DNA of 64,000 nucleotides from JAGHEK01 sp044426235 (GCA_044426235.1 JAWXUS010000001.1:62001-126000), one strand, 5' to 3'. Shown: positions 24,589 to 34,202, counted from the stretch's first letter. Program-made: numbers and translations. The notes: generated by a model from the letters alone, not told the origin.

Positions 24589-27196
24589 TGTTTTTAGCCT
24601 TTTTTTGCAGATTATATAAAACATTTATCATTTCAAGAGGAGTCATATTCATAAGATCTAGATTTATTAAATCATTTGATATGTCTTTATACTCACTATT
24701 TTCCTCTTTTATAGCAAATTCAATTTGATAATCTTTTTCGTATTCTATCTTTTCTTTAACAACACTAGAATTTATACTACTTTCTTTTATATTTATTTGA
24801 TTATGATTTTTCTCTAAATTATTTAGAATTTCAGATGAACGTTCTAAAAGTTTTTGTGGTAATTTAGCAAGTTTTGCAACGTGTATTCCATAACTTTTAT
24901 TTGCACAACCTTCAACTATTTTTCTTAAAAAGACTACTTCTTCATTTTCTTCTTTTACTAATACACTATAATTTTTTATTTCTGCATACTCATTTTCAAG
25001 TTCTGTTAACTCGTGGTAATGCGTTGCAAATAGTGTTTTAGCTTTAATATTTTCTTTTATATACTCAACTATAGACCAAGCAAGACTTATTCCGTCATAA
25101 GTGCTTGTCCCACGCCCAACTTCATCAAGTATTATAAGACTTTTATTAGTTGCATTTTGAAGAATTTGACTAACCTCGCTCATCTCAACCATAAAAGTCG
25201 ACTTTCCTTGACTTAAATCGTCACTAGCTCCAACTCTTGTAAATATTCTGTCTAAAACTGAAATATTTGCAAATGATGCAGGAACGAATGATCCAATATG
25301 TGCCATTAATGAAATAAGTGCAACTTGCCTCATATAAGTTGATTTACCCGCCATATTAGGACCCGTAATTATATTTATCACACTATCATCTAAAGTAGTA
25401 TCATTACTTATAAAGTCTGAAACTAGAGTTTCTATAACTGGGTGTCTTCCATCTCTTATTTCGATAATATTGTCTTCATTTATACTAGGTTTTATATAAT
25501 TATTTTCATATGCGACCGTTGAAAGAGAAGTTACAACATCTATATTAGCAATTATTTTTGATATTTTTTGAAGTTTTAATATGTTTTTATACACTTCATT
25601 TCTTATTTCAACAAATAAATTGTATTCTAAAATTTTTATTTTATCTTCCGCATTTAAAATCTTTTCTTCAACAATTTTTAATTCTTCAGTAATATATCTT
25701 TCTGCATTAGATAAAGTTTGTTTTCTAATATATCTATCCCCTAAATTTTGATTGACTAAATTTGCTTTAGTTATCTCTATAAAGTAACCAAATACTTTAT
25801 TAAATCCTACTTTTAGAGTTTTTATATTAGTTAACTCTTTTTCTTTGTTTTCAATTTCCTTTATTATATAAGCTCCATTTTTTGATATATCTCTAAATTC
25901 TTTTAACTCTACATTAAAATCATCTTTTATAATATTTCCATCTTTTATTGAAATTGAAGGTTCGTCAACTATTGATTTTTCAATTAATTCATATAAATCT
26001 TTCATCTCGTCTAAATCATTTATAATCTCTTTTAATTTTTTAGCACCTGATGAATTTATTAATCCTTTTAAATGTGGTAACTTTGAAAGTGAATATTTTA
26101 AATTTATTAATTCTTTTGGAGTTACCTTCTCAAATGCAACCTTACCACAAATTCTTTCAATATCATATATTTCTTTAAGTATTTCAATTAAGTCAACCCT
26201 TAACATATAGTCATCTTTAATTTCTTCAATAGTAAGCAATCTCTCCTCAATTTTATCTTTACTAATTAAAGGTTCTTCAACACATTTTCTAAGAAGTCTA
26301 GCCCCCATTGAAGTGTTTGTTTTATCTAAAATATTAAGAAGTGTTCCCTTTTTATTTTTACCATTCATACTACTTGTTAATTCTAAATTATTTCTTGTAA
26401 AAATATCTAAAGTCATATATTCAAAACTATTATAAACATTTATGCTATTAATATTTTGAGTAGCTTTTTTTTGAGTATAGAAAACGTAATTTAGTAGTAC
26501 AGATAAAGAATTTTTCATAATTAAATCTAAATCTTTGTAATCTATATACTCTTTATTAAAATAATTTTCTATTATTTCATTTTCTAAATATCTTTCTTCA
26601 AAATTTTTATTTAAATATATATTTGACATTAATGATATATTTTCTAAGTTTTCATAAAAATCAATATCATTAACTATTATTTCACTAGGTGAAATCTTCG
26701 CTATTTCTTCGATTATTTTGTCTTTTTTAAGTTTTGTTAAATGTATTTCACCTGTAGTTATATCAACAAAAGATAAACTCGAATTCTCTTTTTCTATATA
26801 AATACTAAGAAGATAATTATTTTTTTTATTATCAAGTAAATTCCCCTCAAGTAAAGTTCCAGGTGTGATAACTTCAACAACTTCACGACTAACAAGCCCC
26901 TTTGATGTTTGAGGATCTCCCATTTGTTCTGCTATTGCTACTTTAAAACCGTGCTCAACTAATTTTTGAATATAGTTACTTGCCGAATGATACGGTACTC
27001 CACACATTGGCGCTTTTTCTTCAAGTCCACAAGATTTTTTAGTTAAAGTTATCTCTAAAGTTTTAGATGCTAAAAGTGCATCTTCGAAAAACATTTCGTA
27101 AAAATCACCAAGTCTAAAAAATAATATGCAATCTTTGTATTTATTTTTAGTTTCAACGTATTGTTTCATCATTGGAGTTAATTTTTCAAAATCCAT
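24578..27196 (-). CDS. mutS: DNA mismatch recognition protein MutS
   Basis: An 872-residue mismatch-binding ATPase of normal length. It starts with LTPMMKQYVETKNKYKD and carries the mismatch-wedge FYEMF in LGDFYEMFFEDA. It then has the connector and lever domains, and the ATPase core with TGPNMAGKSTYMRQVAL (Walker A), DEVGRGTSTYDG and TLFATHYHELT. The C-terminus has the LERSSEILNNLE helix. The start follows the 107-aa gene by ten bases with GGAG just before the ATG. Confidence 0.97.
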   Translation of the reverse strand: MDFEKLTPMMKQYVETKNKYKDCILFFRLGDFYEMFFEDALLASKTLEITLTKKSCGLEEKAPMCGVPYHSASNYIQKLVEHGFKVAIAEQMGDPQTSKGLVSREVVEVITPGTLLEGNLLDNKKNNYLLSIYIEKENSSLSFVDITTGEIHLTKLKKDKIIEEIAKISPSEIIVNDIDFYENLENISLMSNIYLNKNFEERYLENEIIENYFNKEYIDYKDLDLIMKNSLSVLLNYVFYTQKKATQNINSINVYNSFEYMTLDIFTRNNLELTSSMNGKNKKGTLLNILDKTNTSMGARLLRKCVEEPLISKDKIEERLLTIEEIKDDYMLRVDLIEILKEIYDIERICGKVAFEKVTPKELINLKYSLSKLPHLKGLINSSGAKKLKEIINDLDEMKDLYELIEKSIVDEPSISIKDGNIIKDDFNVELKEFRDISKNGAYIIKEIENKEKELTNIKTLKVGFNKVFGYFIEITKANLVNQNLGDRYIRKQTLSNAERYITEELKIVEEKILNAEDKIKILEYNLFVEIRNEVYKNILKLQKISKIIANIDVVTSLSTVAYENNYIKPSINEDNIIEIRDGRHPVIETLVSDFISNDTTLDDSVINIITGPNMAGKSTYMRQVALISLMAHIGSFVPASFANISVLDRIFTRVGASDDLSQGKSTFMVEMSEVSQILQNATNKSLIILDEVGRGTSTYDGISLAWSIVEYIKENIKAKTLFATHYHELTELENEYAEIKNYSVLVKEENEEVVFLRKIVEGCANKSYGIHVAKLAKLPQKLLERSSEILNNLEKNHNQINIKESSINSSVVKEKIEYEKDYQIEFAIKEENSEYKDISNDLINLDLMNMTPLEMINVLYNLQKKAKNNEN

Positions 27197-27205
27197 TTTA
27201 TTCTC

Positions 27206-27529
27206 CTATCTAAAATTTATTTGTATTTTATTTTCTATTTCATCTATAAAAAGTATTCTTTTTTCATAATCAATCTCAAAATTACAAATTGCAGAATTTA
27301 TATCAATATCCTTCATAATATGAATTGTTGATATATAATTATTTTTATTTAATCTAATAAGTAAAGCTCTAACTGATATAAATTGAATTCTATCTTTTAT
27401 AATACAATTTTTAACATTTAAATCAACAGTCCTATACTTTAAATCTATAAATAAATCAATATCAAATTCATCATTTCTAATAACTCTTATATCTAAGTTT
27501 GTATCTAAATTTAAATTTCCATACTTCAT
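27206..27529 (-). CDS. hypothetical protein heading the mutS operon
   Basis: A 107-residue protein of unknown family, MKYGNLNLDTNLDIRVIRND at the start, with alternating polar and hydrophobic residues suggesting beta structure and no membrane segment. AAGGTGAT precedes the ATG at 27529. A TGATATAAT extended -10 is about 20 bases upstream, so it is the first gene of the transcript leading into mutS, mutL, miaA and hfq. It may be a short relative of proteins encoded between miaB and mutS in other clostridia, but I cannot name one. Confidence 0.65.
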   Translation of the reverse strand: MKYGNLNLDTNLDIRVIRNDEFDIDLFIDLKYRTVDLNVKNCIIKDRIQFISVRALLIRLNKNNYISTIHIMKDIDINSAICNFEIDYEKRILFIDEIENKIQINFR

Positions 27530-27549
27530 TTTATCACCTTTTTTAATTT

Positions 27550-27558
27550 ATTATATCA
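27550..27558 (-). promoter_or_regulatory. extended -10 promoter of the mutS operon
   Basis: On the minus strand TGATATAAT is a perfect extended -10. It is directly downstream of the hairpin that ends the DUF262 gene, whose loop lies where the -35 should be, so no -35 consensus is present. Confidence 0.5.
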
Positions 27559-27560
27559 TA

Positions 27561-27590
27561 AAAAACTTATCAAATTAATGATAAGTTTTT
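27561..27590 (-). terminator. terminator of the DUF262 gene
   Basis: AAAAACTTATCA and TGATAAGTTTTT form a perfect 12-bp stem with a 6-base loop, immediately after the DUF262 stop codon. A-rich on one side and T-rich on the other, it could act in both directions. Confidence 0.85.
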
Positions 27591-27595
27591 GTAAA

Positions 27596-29605
27596 TTATT
27601 TTGTATCTCTAAACTGACTTAATAATTTTCCATCATCAGTTTTCCAATCATCCCATCCATTAGATGATCTACCTAAAATAACACCAGATGCCTTACTTAC
27701 ACTAGTAAAATCGTAATCACTTTTAAATAGATAATGATTATTATCTTTCACTAAAACTCCACTTTTAACTAGTTCTTGTTTTATTTTATCTAAACCTTCT
27801 TTAGCATTACTACTCTCAAAACTTGCTTTACTTCCTTTAAATACTCTAAATCCTTTTTTAGTTTTAATTCCTCTGCCGTGACCTCTTGGTCCTGTACATA
27901 TAAAAATTATATTTTCTATATCATCCTCTAAACTAGCAGTCTCTTTTCTAGTCCATATTTTTAATATATGATTTAATATCCATTCAAATCTTTCATCTAA
28001 TTTATTTAAATTCCATTCATCTTGTTTTGATAGCCATCTATTCATAATAAATTTACTATCTGTATATCCAAAAGATTCTTTATCTCTTTTTTCTTTAAAT
28101 GTGGAATTTCCTAAGTTGCTATTACTTCCCGTTATAGTAAGATTTGCTATTGTATGTTTTAGACTTCCCATTTTTTCATACTCTTTTTCCGAAAGATTCT
28201 CTTTCCATTTTTGATTAGGTTTTTGAGGAAAAATATGTTCTATAGTAATGTTATTTGAAAAATCTACTACTTCATTATGATTTTCATATTCTAATCTTTC
28301 AAATAAATACATTAATTTTTTTCTATCTTTATAAACTGCCTTATTCTTTAAACTATCTCTTAATTCTTTATCATCTGGATATGATTTTTCTAATAATATG
28401 TTTTCTATAGATTCATAATAACATTCTCTATCAATTTTAAAATATAAATTAGCAAAAGTAGTATTTAAGGAGTTTGTTGGTACTTCACAAATATATCTTC
28501 TCCACATATAACTTTGTAGTAATTTTAATACTCTTATAAACTCATTACTATCAATATAATTATTTTTATAATCACTATAAACTCCCATTAAAAAAGGTTT
28601 AATAACTTTTAAATCTAACTGTTTTATATAATTTAAATGTATTGATATTTCTTTATTATTCTCTATATTTGGATTCATTATCTTTTTGTATATATCTGAG
28701 TATTCCTTCATCTGTCTTAATTCATCAATTAATTCATCTTTAGATAGATTGCTATATTTTTCTTTAAAAAATTCATATACCCTTTTAATTGTTGGTATTT
28801 CTCCAAATTTAAGAGTTAAATAATCCCTAATAAATTCAGATGTTATTACTGTCAATTTATTTTTAACCAAATGTTTAGTATTTTCTTCAATAACTACCCA
28901 AATATTTTCATATACTTCATCTTGTTTATTTTTTTCTATATCCATTAATATAAAATTTCTAATTAAATCTGCTTGACTCAAATCAAGACCTGTTGAATTT
29001 AAACTTTCAAATATCCTTTGTGCATCATCTTTATCTTTCTCAAGTGCAATTCCAACATATATTAATTTTTGTATTCCAATAAGAATACTCTCACAAACTT
29101 CTATACTAGTTATACTATTATAGAAAAATCTATAATTCTTAACAAAATTATTTTCTTGATCTAAATTTTCAATATCCTTTTCTAATATAGATTGAAGTGC
29201 GAATGCATTTTTACCTGCAGGTATAAGTTTCATTTTGTTACGTTCATTCATATTTTGATCTGTTAAATACCTAGTATAAACCATTTGCTTTAGATCTTCT
29301 CTACCTAGTTCATCTAATTTATGATAAAGAGATACTAATAATAAAGTTAATGTTGTAAATCTTTGTTGCCCATCAACAACATTATATTCATTTTTACCAA
29401 CAGTATATATACTATCTTGTAAATAAACTATACTTCCAATAAAATGAACTTTACTATCATTCTTATCAGATAAATCTAATATATCATTTAATAAAATTTC
29501 ACACTGTTTTTCTTCCCAATTATAGTTTCTCTGATACACAGGTATTAAAAATTGTGTATTTGAGATAGAGAATAAATCTATAATTTTAGCTTCTTTTGCT
29601 TGCAT
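27596..29605 (-). CDS. DUF262-DUF1524-DUF4357 protein, GmrSD-like putative type IV restriction enzyme
   Basis: A 669-residue protein. An N-terminal DUF262 nucleotidase-like domain has the motif VDGQQRFTT at 77-85 and the helix FESLNSTGLDLSQADLIRN at 199-217. A DUF1524 HNH nuclease domain has IEHIFPQ at 455-461 and a second half ending LGNSTFKEKR near 505. A DUF4357-type domain occupies about 565-669. This is the single-chain form of the GmrS-GmrD type, which cuts modified phage DNA using nucleotide hydrolysis; the target here is unknown. It sits alone between a ruined miaB and the mutS operon, unlike the usual miaB-mutS order, which suggests acquisition. Confidence 0.88.
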   Translation of the reverse strand: MQAKEAKIIDLFSISNTQFLIPVYQRNYNWEEKQCEILLNDILDLSDKNDSKVHFIGSIVYLQDSIYTVGKNEYNVVDGQQRFTTLTLLLVSLYHKLDELGREDLKQMVYTRYLTDQNMNERNKMKLIPAGKNAFALQSILEKDIENLDQENNFVKNYRFFYNSITSIEVCESILIGIQKLIYVGIALEKDKDDAQRIFESLNSTGLDLSQADLIRNFILMDIEKNKQDEVYENIWVVIEENTKHLVKNKLTVITSEFIRDYLTLKFGEIPTIKRVYEFFKEKYSNLSKDELIDELRQMKEYSDIYKKIMNPNIENNKEISIHLNYIKQLDLKVIKPFLMGVYSDYKNNYIDSNEFIRVLKLLQSYMWRRYICEVPTNSLNTTFANLYFKIDRECYYESIENILLEKSYPDDKELRDSLKNKAVYKDRKKLMYLFERLEYENHNEVVDFSNNITIEHIFPQKPNQKWKENLSEKEYEKMGSLKHTIANLTITGSNSNLGNSTFKEKRDKESFGYTDSKFIMNRWLSKQDEWNLNKLDERFEWILNHILKIWTRKETASLEDDIENIIFICTGPRGHGRGIKTKKGFRVFKGSKASFESSNAKEGLDKIKQELVKSGVLVKDNNHYLFKSDYDFTSVSKASGVILGRSSNGWDDWKTDDGKLLSQFRDTK

Positions 29606-29671
29606 ATATAACCCCTTTATTTTTTAATTTCATCTTGTAACGAAATAATTTTGAACCCATTATTAAAACTT

Positions 29672-30822
29672 CTACAACTCTTCAACAACATCTATATCAT
29701 TACAAGCAAAGTTTATAAGTTTGTTTTGTCTAGTTCTTCCTATAAGTAAATTTTCATCAGTCTTACTTTTTCCTTCAACTACTTGACCTATATAACTTTT
29801 ATTTATTTCAATAATTTCTTGATTTATGACTTTTAATACTCTATTAAATCTTTCGTGCTTTAAATATTTTGGAATTTAGTCTTCCATACTATCTGTAGGA
29901 GTTCCTTTTATNNNNNNNNNNNNNNNNNNNNNNNNNNNNNNNNNNNNNNNNNNNNNNNNNNNNNNNNNNNNNNNNNNNNNNNNNNNNNNNNNNNNNNNNN
30001 NNNNNNNNNNNCTTTAGTATAATGTCTATTCATTTTTTTAAGAAGTGAAGTACTTCCACATTGAACTGGTAGATGAATATTTTCACACACTTTTTCACAA
30101 TCTCTAATTGCATATATTACTTCTTTGGTTCCATTTTTAACTAGTTCTTTTATTTCGTCTATTATATACTTAACTTCCCTACTTCTTTCACGATCTCTAG
30201 TATATGGTACTATACAGTATGTACAAAAATTATTACAACCATACATTATATTTACGAATGCTTTAAGATCAAACTTTCTATTACTTCTAAGTACTTCAAC
30301 AATCTCTCCATCAATGTCCCAAAAAATCAACTAATAATCCTATGTTATCACTACTTTCAACTAATAATTTTGGAAATTCATAAAAATCGTGAGTACCAAA
30401 ACTAAATCGACGTGTCTATATTTACTCTTTATTTAATCAAAAATATGAGATTGTTGCATAATACAGCCGCAAACTGCAATTTTTAAATCCGAATTTTACG
30501 TTTTTCCTTTTTAAGTGCTCCTAAGTTTCCATAAACTTTAAGTTCTGCATTTTCACGAACCACACAAGTGTTATATATAATAATGACACATACTTTTTGA
30601 AAAAAATCCTTTTTCATATCTCATATATGCAAGTATTGAAGATAATTTTTCTAAATTGTGTTTATTCATTTGGCAATCAAAAGCTTATATTATATATTTC
30701 ATTTTTGATTATGTATAGGCAAAAAATCTATTACTTTACCCTTTGATTACCTCAATAAATTTATTTTGTTCTTCTATTTTTTCTAAAGAAACTTAAACTT
30801 GTTTTCTTTTACTTATTCACAA
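29672..30822 (-). pseudogene. miaB: degraded miaB (tRNA-2-methylthio-N6-dimethylallyladenosine synthase)
   Basis: Clear but broken MiaB. From its 5' end, one frame contains four TAA codons in about 35 codons around KMKYII and CQMNKHN. Then VRENAELKVYGNLGALKK near 30565-30511 is followed by frameshifts. FVNIMYGCNNFCTYCIVPYT near 30270-30190 keeps the radical SAM CxxxCxxC. About 60 residues are deleted between NGTKEV and AIRDCEKV. Then comes the 100-N gap, then KGTPTDSMED-stop-IPKYLKHERFNR and GRTRQNKLINF, ending early at 29672. Neither strand offers a functional product. The decay is not explained by the gap alone. Confidence 0.85.
29912..30011. other. assembly gap, exactly 100 N
   Basis: A run of 100 Ns, the usual placeholder for a scaffold gap of unknown size, inside the miaB remnant. 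An intact gene would need roughly 200 bases here. Confidence 0.97.
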
Positions 30823-30965
30823 CCCCCTCTTTTACATAAATATATTTATTATACCAAAATTTTGGAAATTTTTAAATATTAACTTTTATTTTTCATATAT
30901 TATGTATTTCATTAAAAATTTTGTAAATAATATTTCTAAATACTATTTGATAGAAAGGAATAAAA

Positions 30966-31616
30966 ATGCTTATAATTTTTTTTAGAAGTATATTATTATA
31001 TCTTTGTATTTTGATTGCACTTAGAATTATGGGTAAGGGTGAAATTGCAGAAATGAATACTTTTGACCTTGTAATTACTCTTTTACTCGCAGATGTTGCA
31101 TCTATTCCAATGGAAAATAATAATGTACCTTTAATATATGGTATCGCTGCAATAACTGGTTTGACTTTACTTCAAACTTTAATATCTTTTTTATCATTAA
31201 AATTCAAAAAATTTGATTCTTTTATATGTGGTGCTCCAACTATTTTGGTTGATAAAGGTCAAATAAATCAAAATAGTTTAAAAAAAGAAAGAATTACTAT
31301 AAATGAACTTCTTGAACAACTTCGAATAGCAGGTTTTTTTAATTTAAAAGATGTTCAGTATGCAATACTTGAGGCCGATGGAACTTTAAGTGTTCTACCT
31401 TCACCAAATTATCAAGATATTCCATCAAAAGAACTAAAACATCTTCCAATTTCAATAATTGTGGATGGTATACTTATGAAAAATAACTTAGCCCAATCTA
31501 CAAAAGATACTTTATGGCTCGAAGGAGTTTTAAATGCAAATCATATAAAAAATATTAAAGAAGTTCTTCTTTTGGTTTTAGATGGCAACGATAAAGTTTT
31601 TATTCAAAAAAAATAA
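30966..31616 (+). CDS. DUF421 / YetF family membrane protein
   Basis: A 216-residue protein with three N-terminal membrane helices (about 3-20, 33-50, 57-77) containing RIMGKGEIAEMNTFDLVITL, the family hallmark. A cytosolic YetF domain follows (ILVDKGQINQNSLKKERIT, then ISIIVDGILMKNNL). Members are common in spore formers, where they occur with germination-related genes, but no other sporulation gene is in this window. GAAAGGA precedes the ATG. Operon with the DUF4363 gene that follows by ten bases. Confidence 0.9.
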   Translation: MLIIFFRSILLYLCILIALRIMGKGEIAEMNTFDLVITLLLADVASIPMENNNVPLIYGIAAITGLTLLQTLISFLSLKFKKFDSFICGAPTILVDKGQINQNSLKKERITINELLEQLRIAGFFNLKDVQYAILEADGTLSVLPSPNYQDIPSKELKHLPISIIVDGILMKNNLAQSTKDTLWLEGVLNANHIKNIKEVLLLVLDGNDKVFIQKK

Positions 31617-31626
31617 AGGAGAGTCT

Positions 31627-32007
31627 ATGAAATCTTTTATTATAGTAGTAATTTGGAGTATTTGCTTTTTAATTTTTGGTATAGAAGTTGAAAATAGAAT
31701 GGGTAAATTATCTGAAAGTTTTAATAATCAACTAGAGGTTATTGATAAAGAAATGTATGATGAAAATTTTGATAATGCTTATGAATTATCAAAAATTTTT
31801 ACAGAAAGATGGGAAAAAGAAAGTAAGGTTTGGTATTATTTTTTAAATCACGAATATTTTGATGATGTTTACTTTTATTCAAAAATTTTAACTCATAGTA
31901 TTGAACATAAAAATTTTACTAATTCATTTGAATATATAGAAAAAATTAAAATGGCAATAGATAATATAATTCAATACGAAAAATTAGATTTAGACCATGT
32001 TTTTTAA
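31627..32007 (+). CDS. DUF4363 family protein
   Basis: A 126-residue protein with an N-terminal hydrophobic segment (3-20) that probably anchors it outside the membrane, then a helical domain typical of DUF4363 (ALTIHSIEHKNF-like SIEHKNFTNSFEYIEKIKMA). These genes regularly follow DUF421 genes, as here. The ATG at 31627 follows AAAGGAG; the longer frame overlapping DUF421 is rejected. Function unknown. Confidence 0.85.
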   Translation: MKSFIIVVIWSICFLIFGIEVENRMGKLSESFNNQLEVIDKEMYDENFDNAYELSKIFTERWEKESKVWYYFLNHEYFDDVYFYSKILTHSIEHKNFTNSFEYIEKIKMAIDNIIQYEKLDLDHVF

Positions 32008-32031
32008 GCCGATTATTAATCGGCTTATTTT
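32006..32031. terminator. bidirectional terminator
   Basis: AAGCCGATT and AATCGGCTT form a 9-bp stem with a 3-base loop between the DUF4363 gene and the converging truA. Confidence 0.85.
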
Positions 32032-32032
32032 A

Positions 32033-32767
32033 TTACTTATAATCAACTCTATATAAATAAAGTCCTTTTGCTTTTGCAGTTTCAGAACAAACACTTCTAT
32101 CTTTTGCCTCTAAGTTTTCAATTAATTCATTTTTAGTTTTCTTACCAAGTCCAATATCTATTAAACTTCCAACTATGATTCTAACCATATTGTATAAGAA
32201 ACCATCTCCATCAACAAATATCTCTATTTGTCCATTAGTTTCATTTATAACTATTGAATTTATTGTACGAACGTTAGATTTCTTCTTACTTTTTGAAGAT
32301 ACAAAACTTGTAAAGTCGTGAGTTCCAACTAAAATTTCTGCAGCCTCTCTCATTTTTCCAACATTAAGTCTTTTCTCAACAAAGTTTTCATATTTTCTCA
32401 TAACTGGATTGTAATCTTTATTGTTTATTTTATATAAGTAAACTTTACTTGTAGCATTATATCTACTGTGGAATCTTTCCTCAACTTCACTAACTTCACT
32501 AACATAAATATCTTCTGGTAAGTATTCATTTATATAACTTTTTATTTTCTTAACAGATAACTCAGAATTTGTTCTAAAGTTTACTACTTGTCCGATTGCA
32601 TGAACTCCAGCATCTGTTCTTCCTGATGCATTTATTTCAATTTTTTCATCTACCATTTTACTAATTACACCTTCAAGTTTTTCTTGAATAGTATTGCTAT
32701 CATTTAATCTTTGAAATCCCTTGTATCTTGTTCCGTCATATTTAACTACTAATTTTATATTTCTCAT
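32033..32767 (-). CDS. truA: tRNA pseudouridine(38-40) synthase TruA
   Basis: Converts U38-U40 in the tRNA anticodon arm to pseudouridine. The 244 residues start with MRNIKLVVKYDGTRYKGFQ and contain the catalytic Asp in ASGRTDAGVHA, then RFHSRYNA and FLYNMVRIIVG. AAAGGAAA precedes the ATG ten bases from the kinase stop, so it is the last gene of the HD-lipoprotein-regulator-kinase operon; its link to them is probably only shared transcription. Confidence 0.97.
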   Translation of the reverse strand: MRNIKLVVKYDGTRYKGFQRLNDSNTIQEKLEGVISKMVDEKIEINASGRTDAGVHAIGQVVNFRTNSELSVKKIKSYINEYLPEDIYVSEVSEVEERFHSRYNATSKVYLYKINNKDYNPVMRKYENFVEKRLNVGKMREAAEILVGTHDFTSFVSSKSKKKSNVRTINSIVINETNGQIEIFVDGDGFLYNMVRIIVGSLIDIGLGKKTKNELIENLEAKDRSVCSETAKAKGLYLYRVDYK

Positions 32768-32777
32768 AATTTTTCCT

Positions 32778-34202
32778 TTATAATTTATTTTTCAGAGTAA
32801 ATTTAATTTCTGTACGGATATTCTTTTCACTAGTTATATCCATACTTCCTCCGTGAAGTTTTACTATTTCGTGACTAATAGCAAGTCCAAGCCCACTTCC
32901 TGCTTTATTATAATCTTCTTGAAAGAATTTGTCTAAGACTTTTTTTAGATTTTCCTTTTCAATTCCATGTCCATTATCAATAACTTTGATCGTTGTATAG
33001 TCTATATCTTGATTTACCTCGATTTTTATAAAACCATTTTCATTAGTTGATTTTAGCGAATTTTGAATTAGATTAATTAAAACTTGTCTTAATCTATCTT
33101 TATCACCTTGTATATTTTCAATATTTTCATCTAAAAAATTAACACTTATATCTATTCCTTTTTTATTAGCTTTAACTTTTAATTGATTAACAACACTAAG
33201 GCAAAGTATTTTTAAATTTAAAGTATCTATTCTAAGTTTTATTCTATCAGATGATAATCTTGAAAAATCGAGAAGTTCTTCAACTAATTTTATAAGTCTT
33301 TCCGTTTCATCTTGAATTATTGAAAGCCCAAGATCTAATTCTTCCTTTCTAATTTCTTCGTATCCTAAAGTTTCACTCCACCCTTTAATTGAAGTAAGTG
33401 GCGTTCTTAATTCGTGAGAAATTGAAGATATAAATTCTTCTTTTAACTTTTCACTTTTATCAATTTCTGATGCCATATAAATTAGAGTATGTGCCAAGTC
33501 ACCTATTTCATCATCACTAATTTTTATTTTATCAAGTTCAACATTAAAATTCCCATGTGCAAGTTCATTTGCTAATTGTCTAAGTTCTACTATTGGATTT
33601 ATTATAGTATTTGCAAGTCTTATACTAATGCTTATTACTATTAACAGTATTAAAAATGATGCAAATAAAATTCCAAAAGTTATATTTGTTACAGTTTTAT
33701 TTATTTGGGTTAAAGAAATAGTATATCTTACTACCCCTTCAATTTTATTATTAAGTTTTATTGGAACCGATATACTCATAACATATTCGTTAGTTTCTCT
33801 TATTCTGTATGTATATGGAACCAAATTCTTCTCATCTTTTAAAGCTCTGTTTATATCTTCATAATTTAACTCTATGTTTTCTTTAAAACCATATTGATCA
33901 ATTATTAAATTTCTATTACTATCAATAATTTGAATTGAAAATTTTCTTAATTGATCATCAACACTTTGCTTTTCTATTATATCCTTTATTTTATATTCAA
34001 AACTTGCATTATCAAGACCAGTTAAAGAATTATAAGTTAATTTAGTGTAATGTGCTTGATTTTTCAGACTTTGCCTTACATATTCATAATAATAATTTTG
34101 AATATAAAATGTAAATATACTTATAAAAAGAGTTATAGTTATCATTATTATTATGAAAAAATTAAGTATAATTCTTTTTTTTAGACCTCTAATACCTATC
34201 AT
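32778..34202 (-). CDS. membrane sensor histidine kinase with HAMP domain
   Basis: A 474-residue kinase. It has a first helix at 11-33, an extracellular sensor of about 140 residues, a second helix at about 173-198, and a HAMP domain at about 200-250 (INPIVELRQLANELAHGNF). The H box has His263 in SSISHELRTPLTSIKGWSE, followed by NLIQNSLKST, DNGHGI and GSGLGLAI. It starts with an ATGA overlap with the regulator gene. The preceding lipoprotein may present the signal to it. Signal unknown. Confidence 0.94.
   Translation of the reverse strand: MIGIRGLKKRIILNFFIIIMITITLFISIFTFYIQNYYYEYVRQSLKNQAHYTKLTYNSLTGLDNASFEYKIKDIIEKQSVDDQLRKFSIQIIDSNRNLIIDQYGFKENIELNYEDINRALKDEKNLVPYTYRIRETNEYVMSISVPIKLNNKIEGVVRYTISLTQINKTVTNITFGILFASFLILLIVISISIRLANTIINPIVELRQLANELAHGNFNVELDKIKISDDEIGDLAHTLIYMASEIDKSEKLKEEFISSISHELRTPLTSIKGWSETLGYEEIRKEELDLGLSIIQDETERLIKLVEELLDFSRLSSDRIKLRIDTLNLKILCLSVVNQLKVKANKKGIDISVNFLDENIENIQGDKDRLRQVLINLIQNSLKSTNENGFIKIEVNQDIDYTTIKVIDNGHGIEKENLKKVLDKFFQEDYNKAGSGLGLAISHEIVKLHGGSMDITSEKNIRTEIKFTLKNKL

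Noticed and set aside
24589..24624. Longer mutL start 12 codons upstream
   Set aside because: These codons encode MFYIICKKRLKT, foreign to MutL; the conserved start is MKINILDENTI at 24588.
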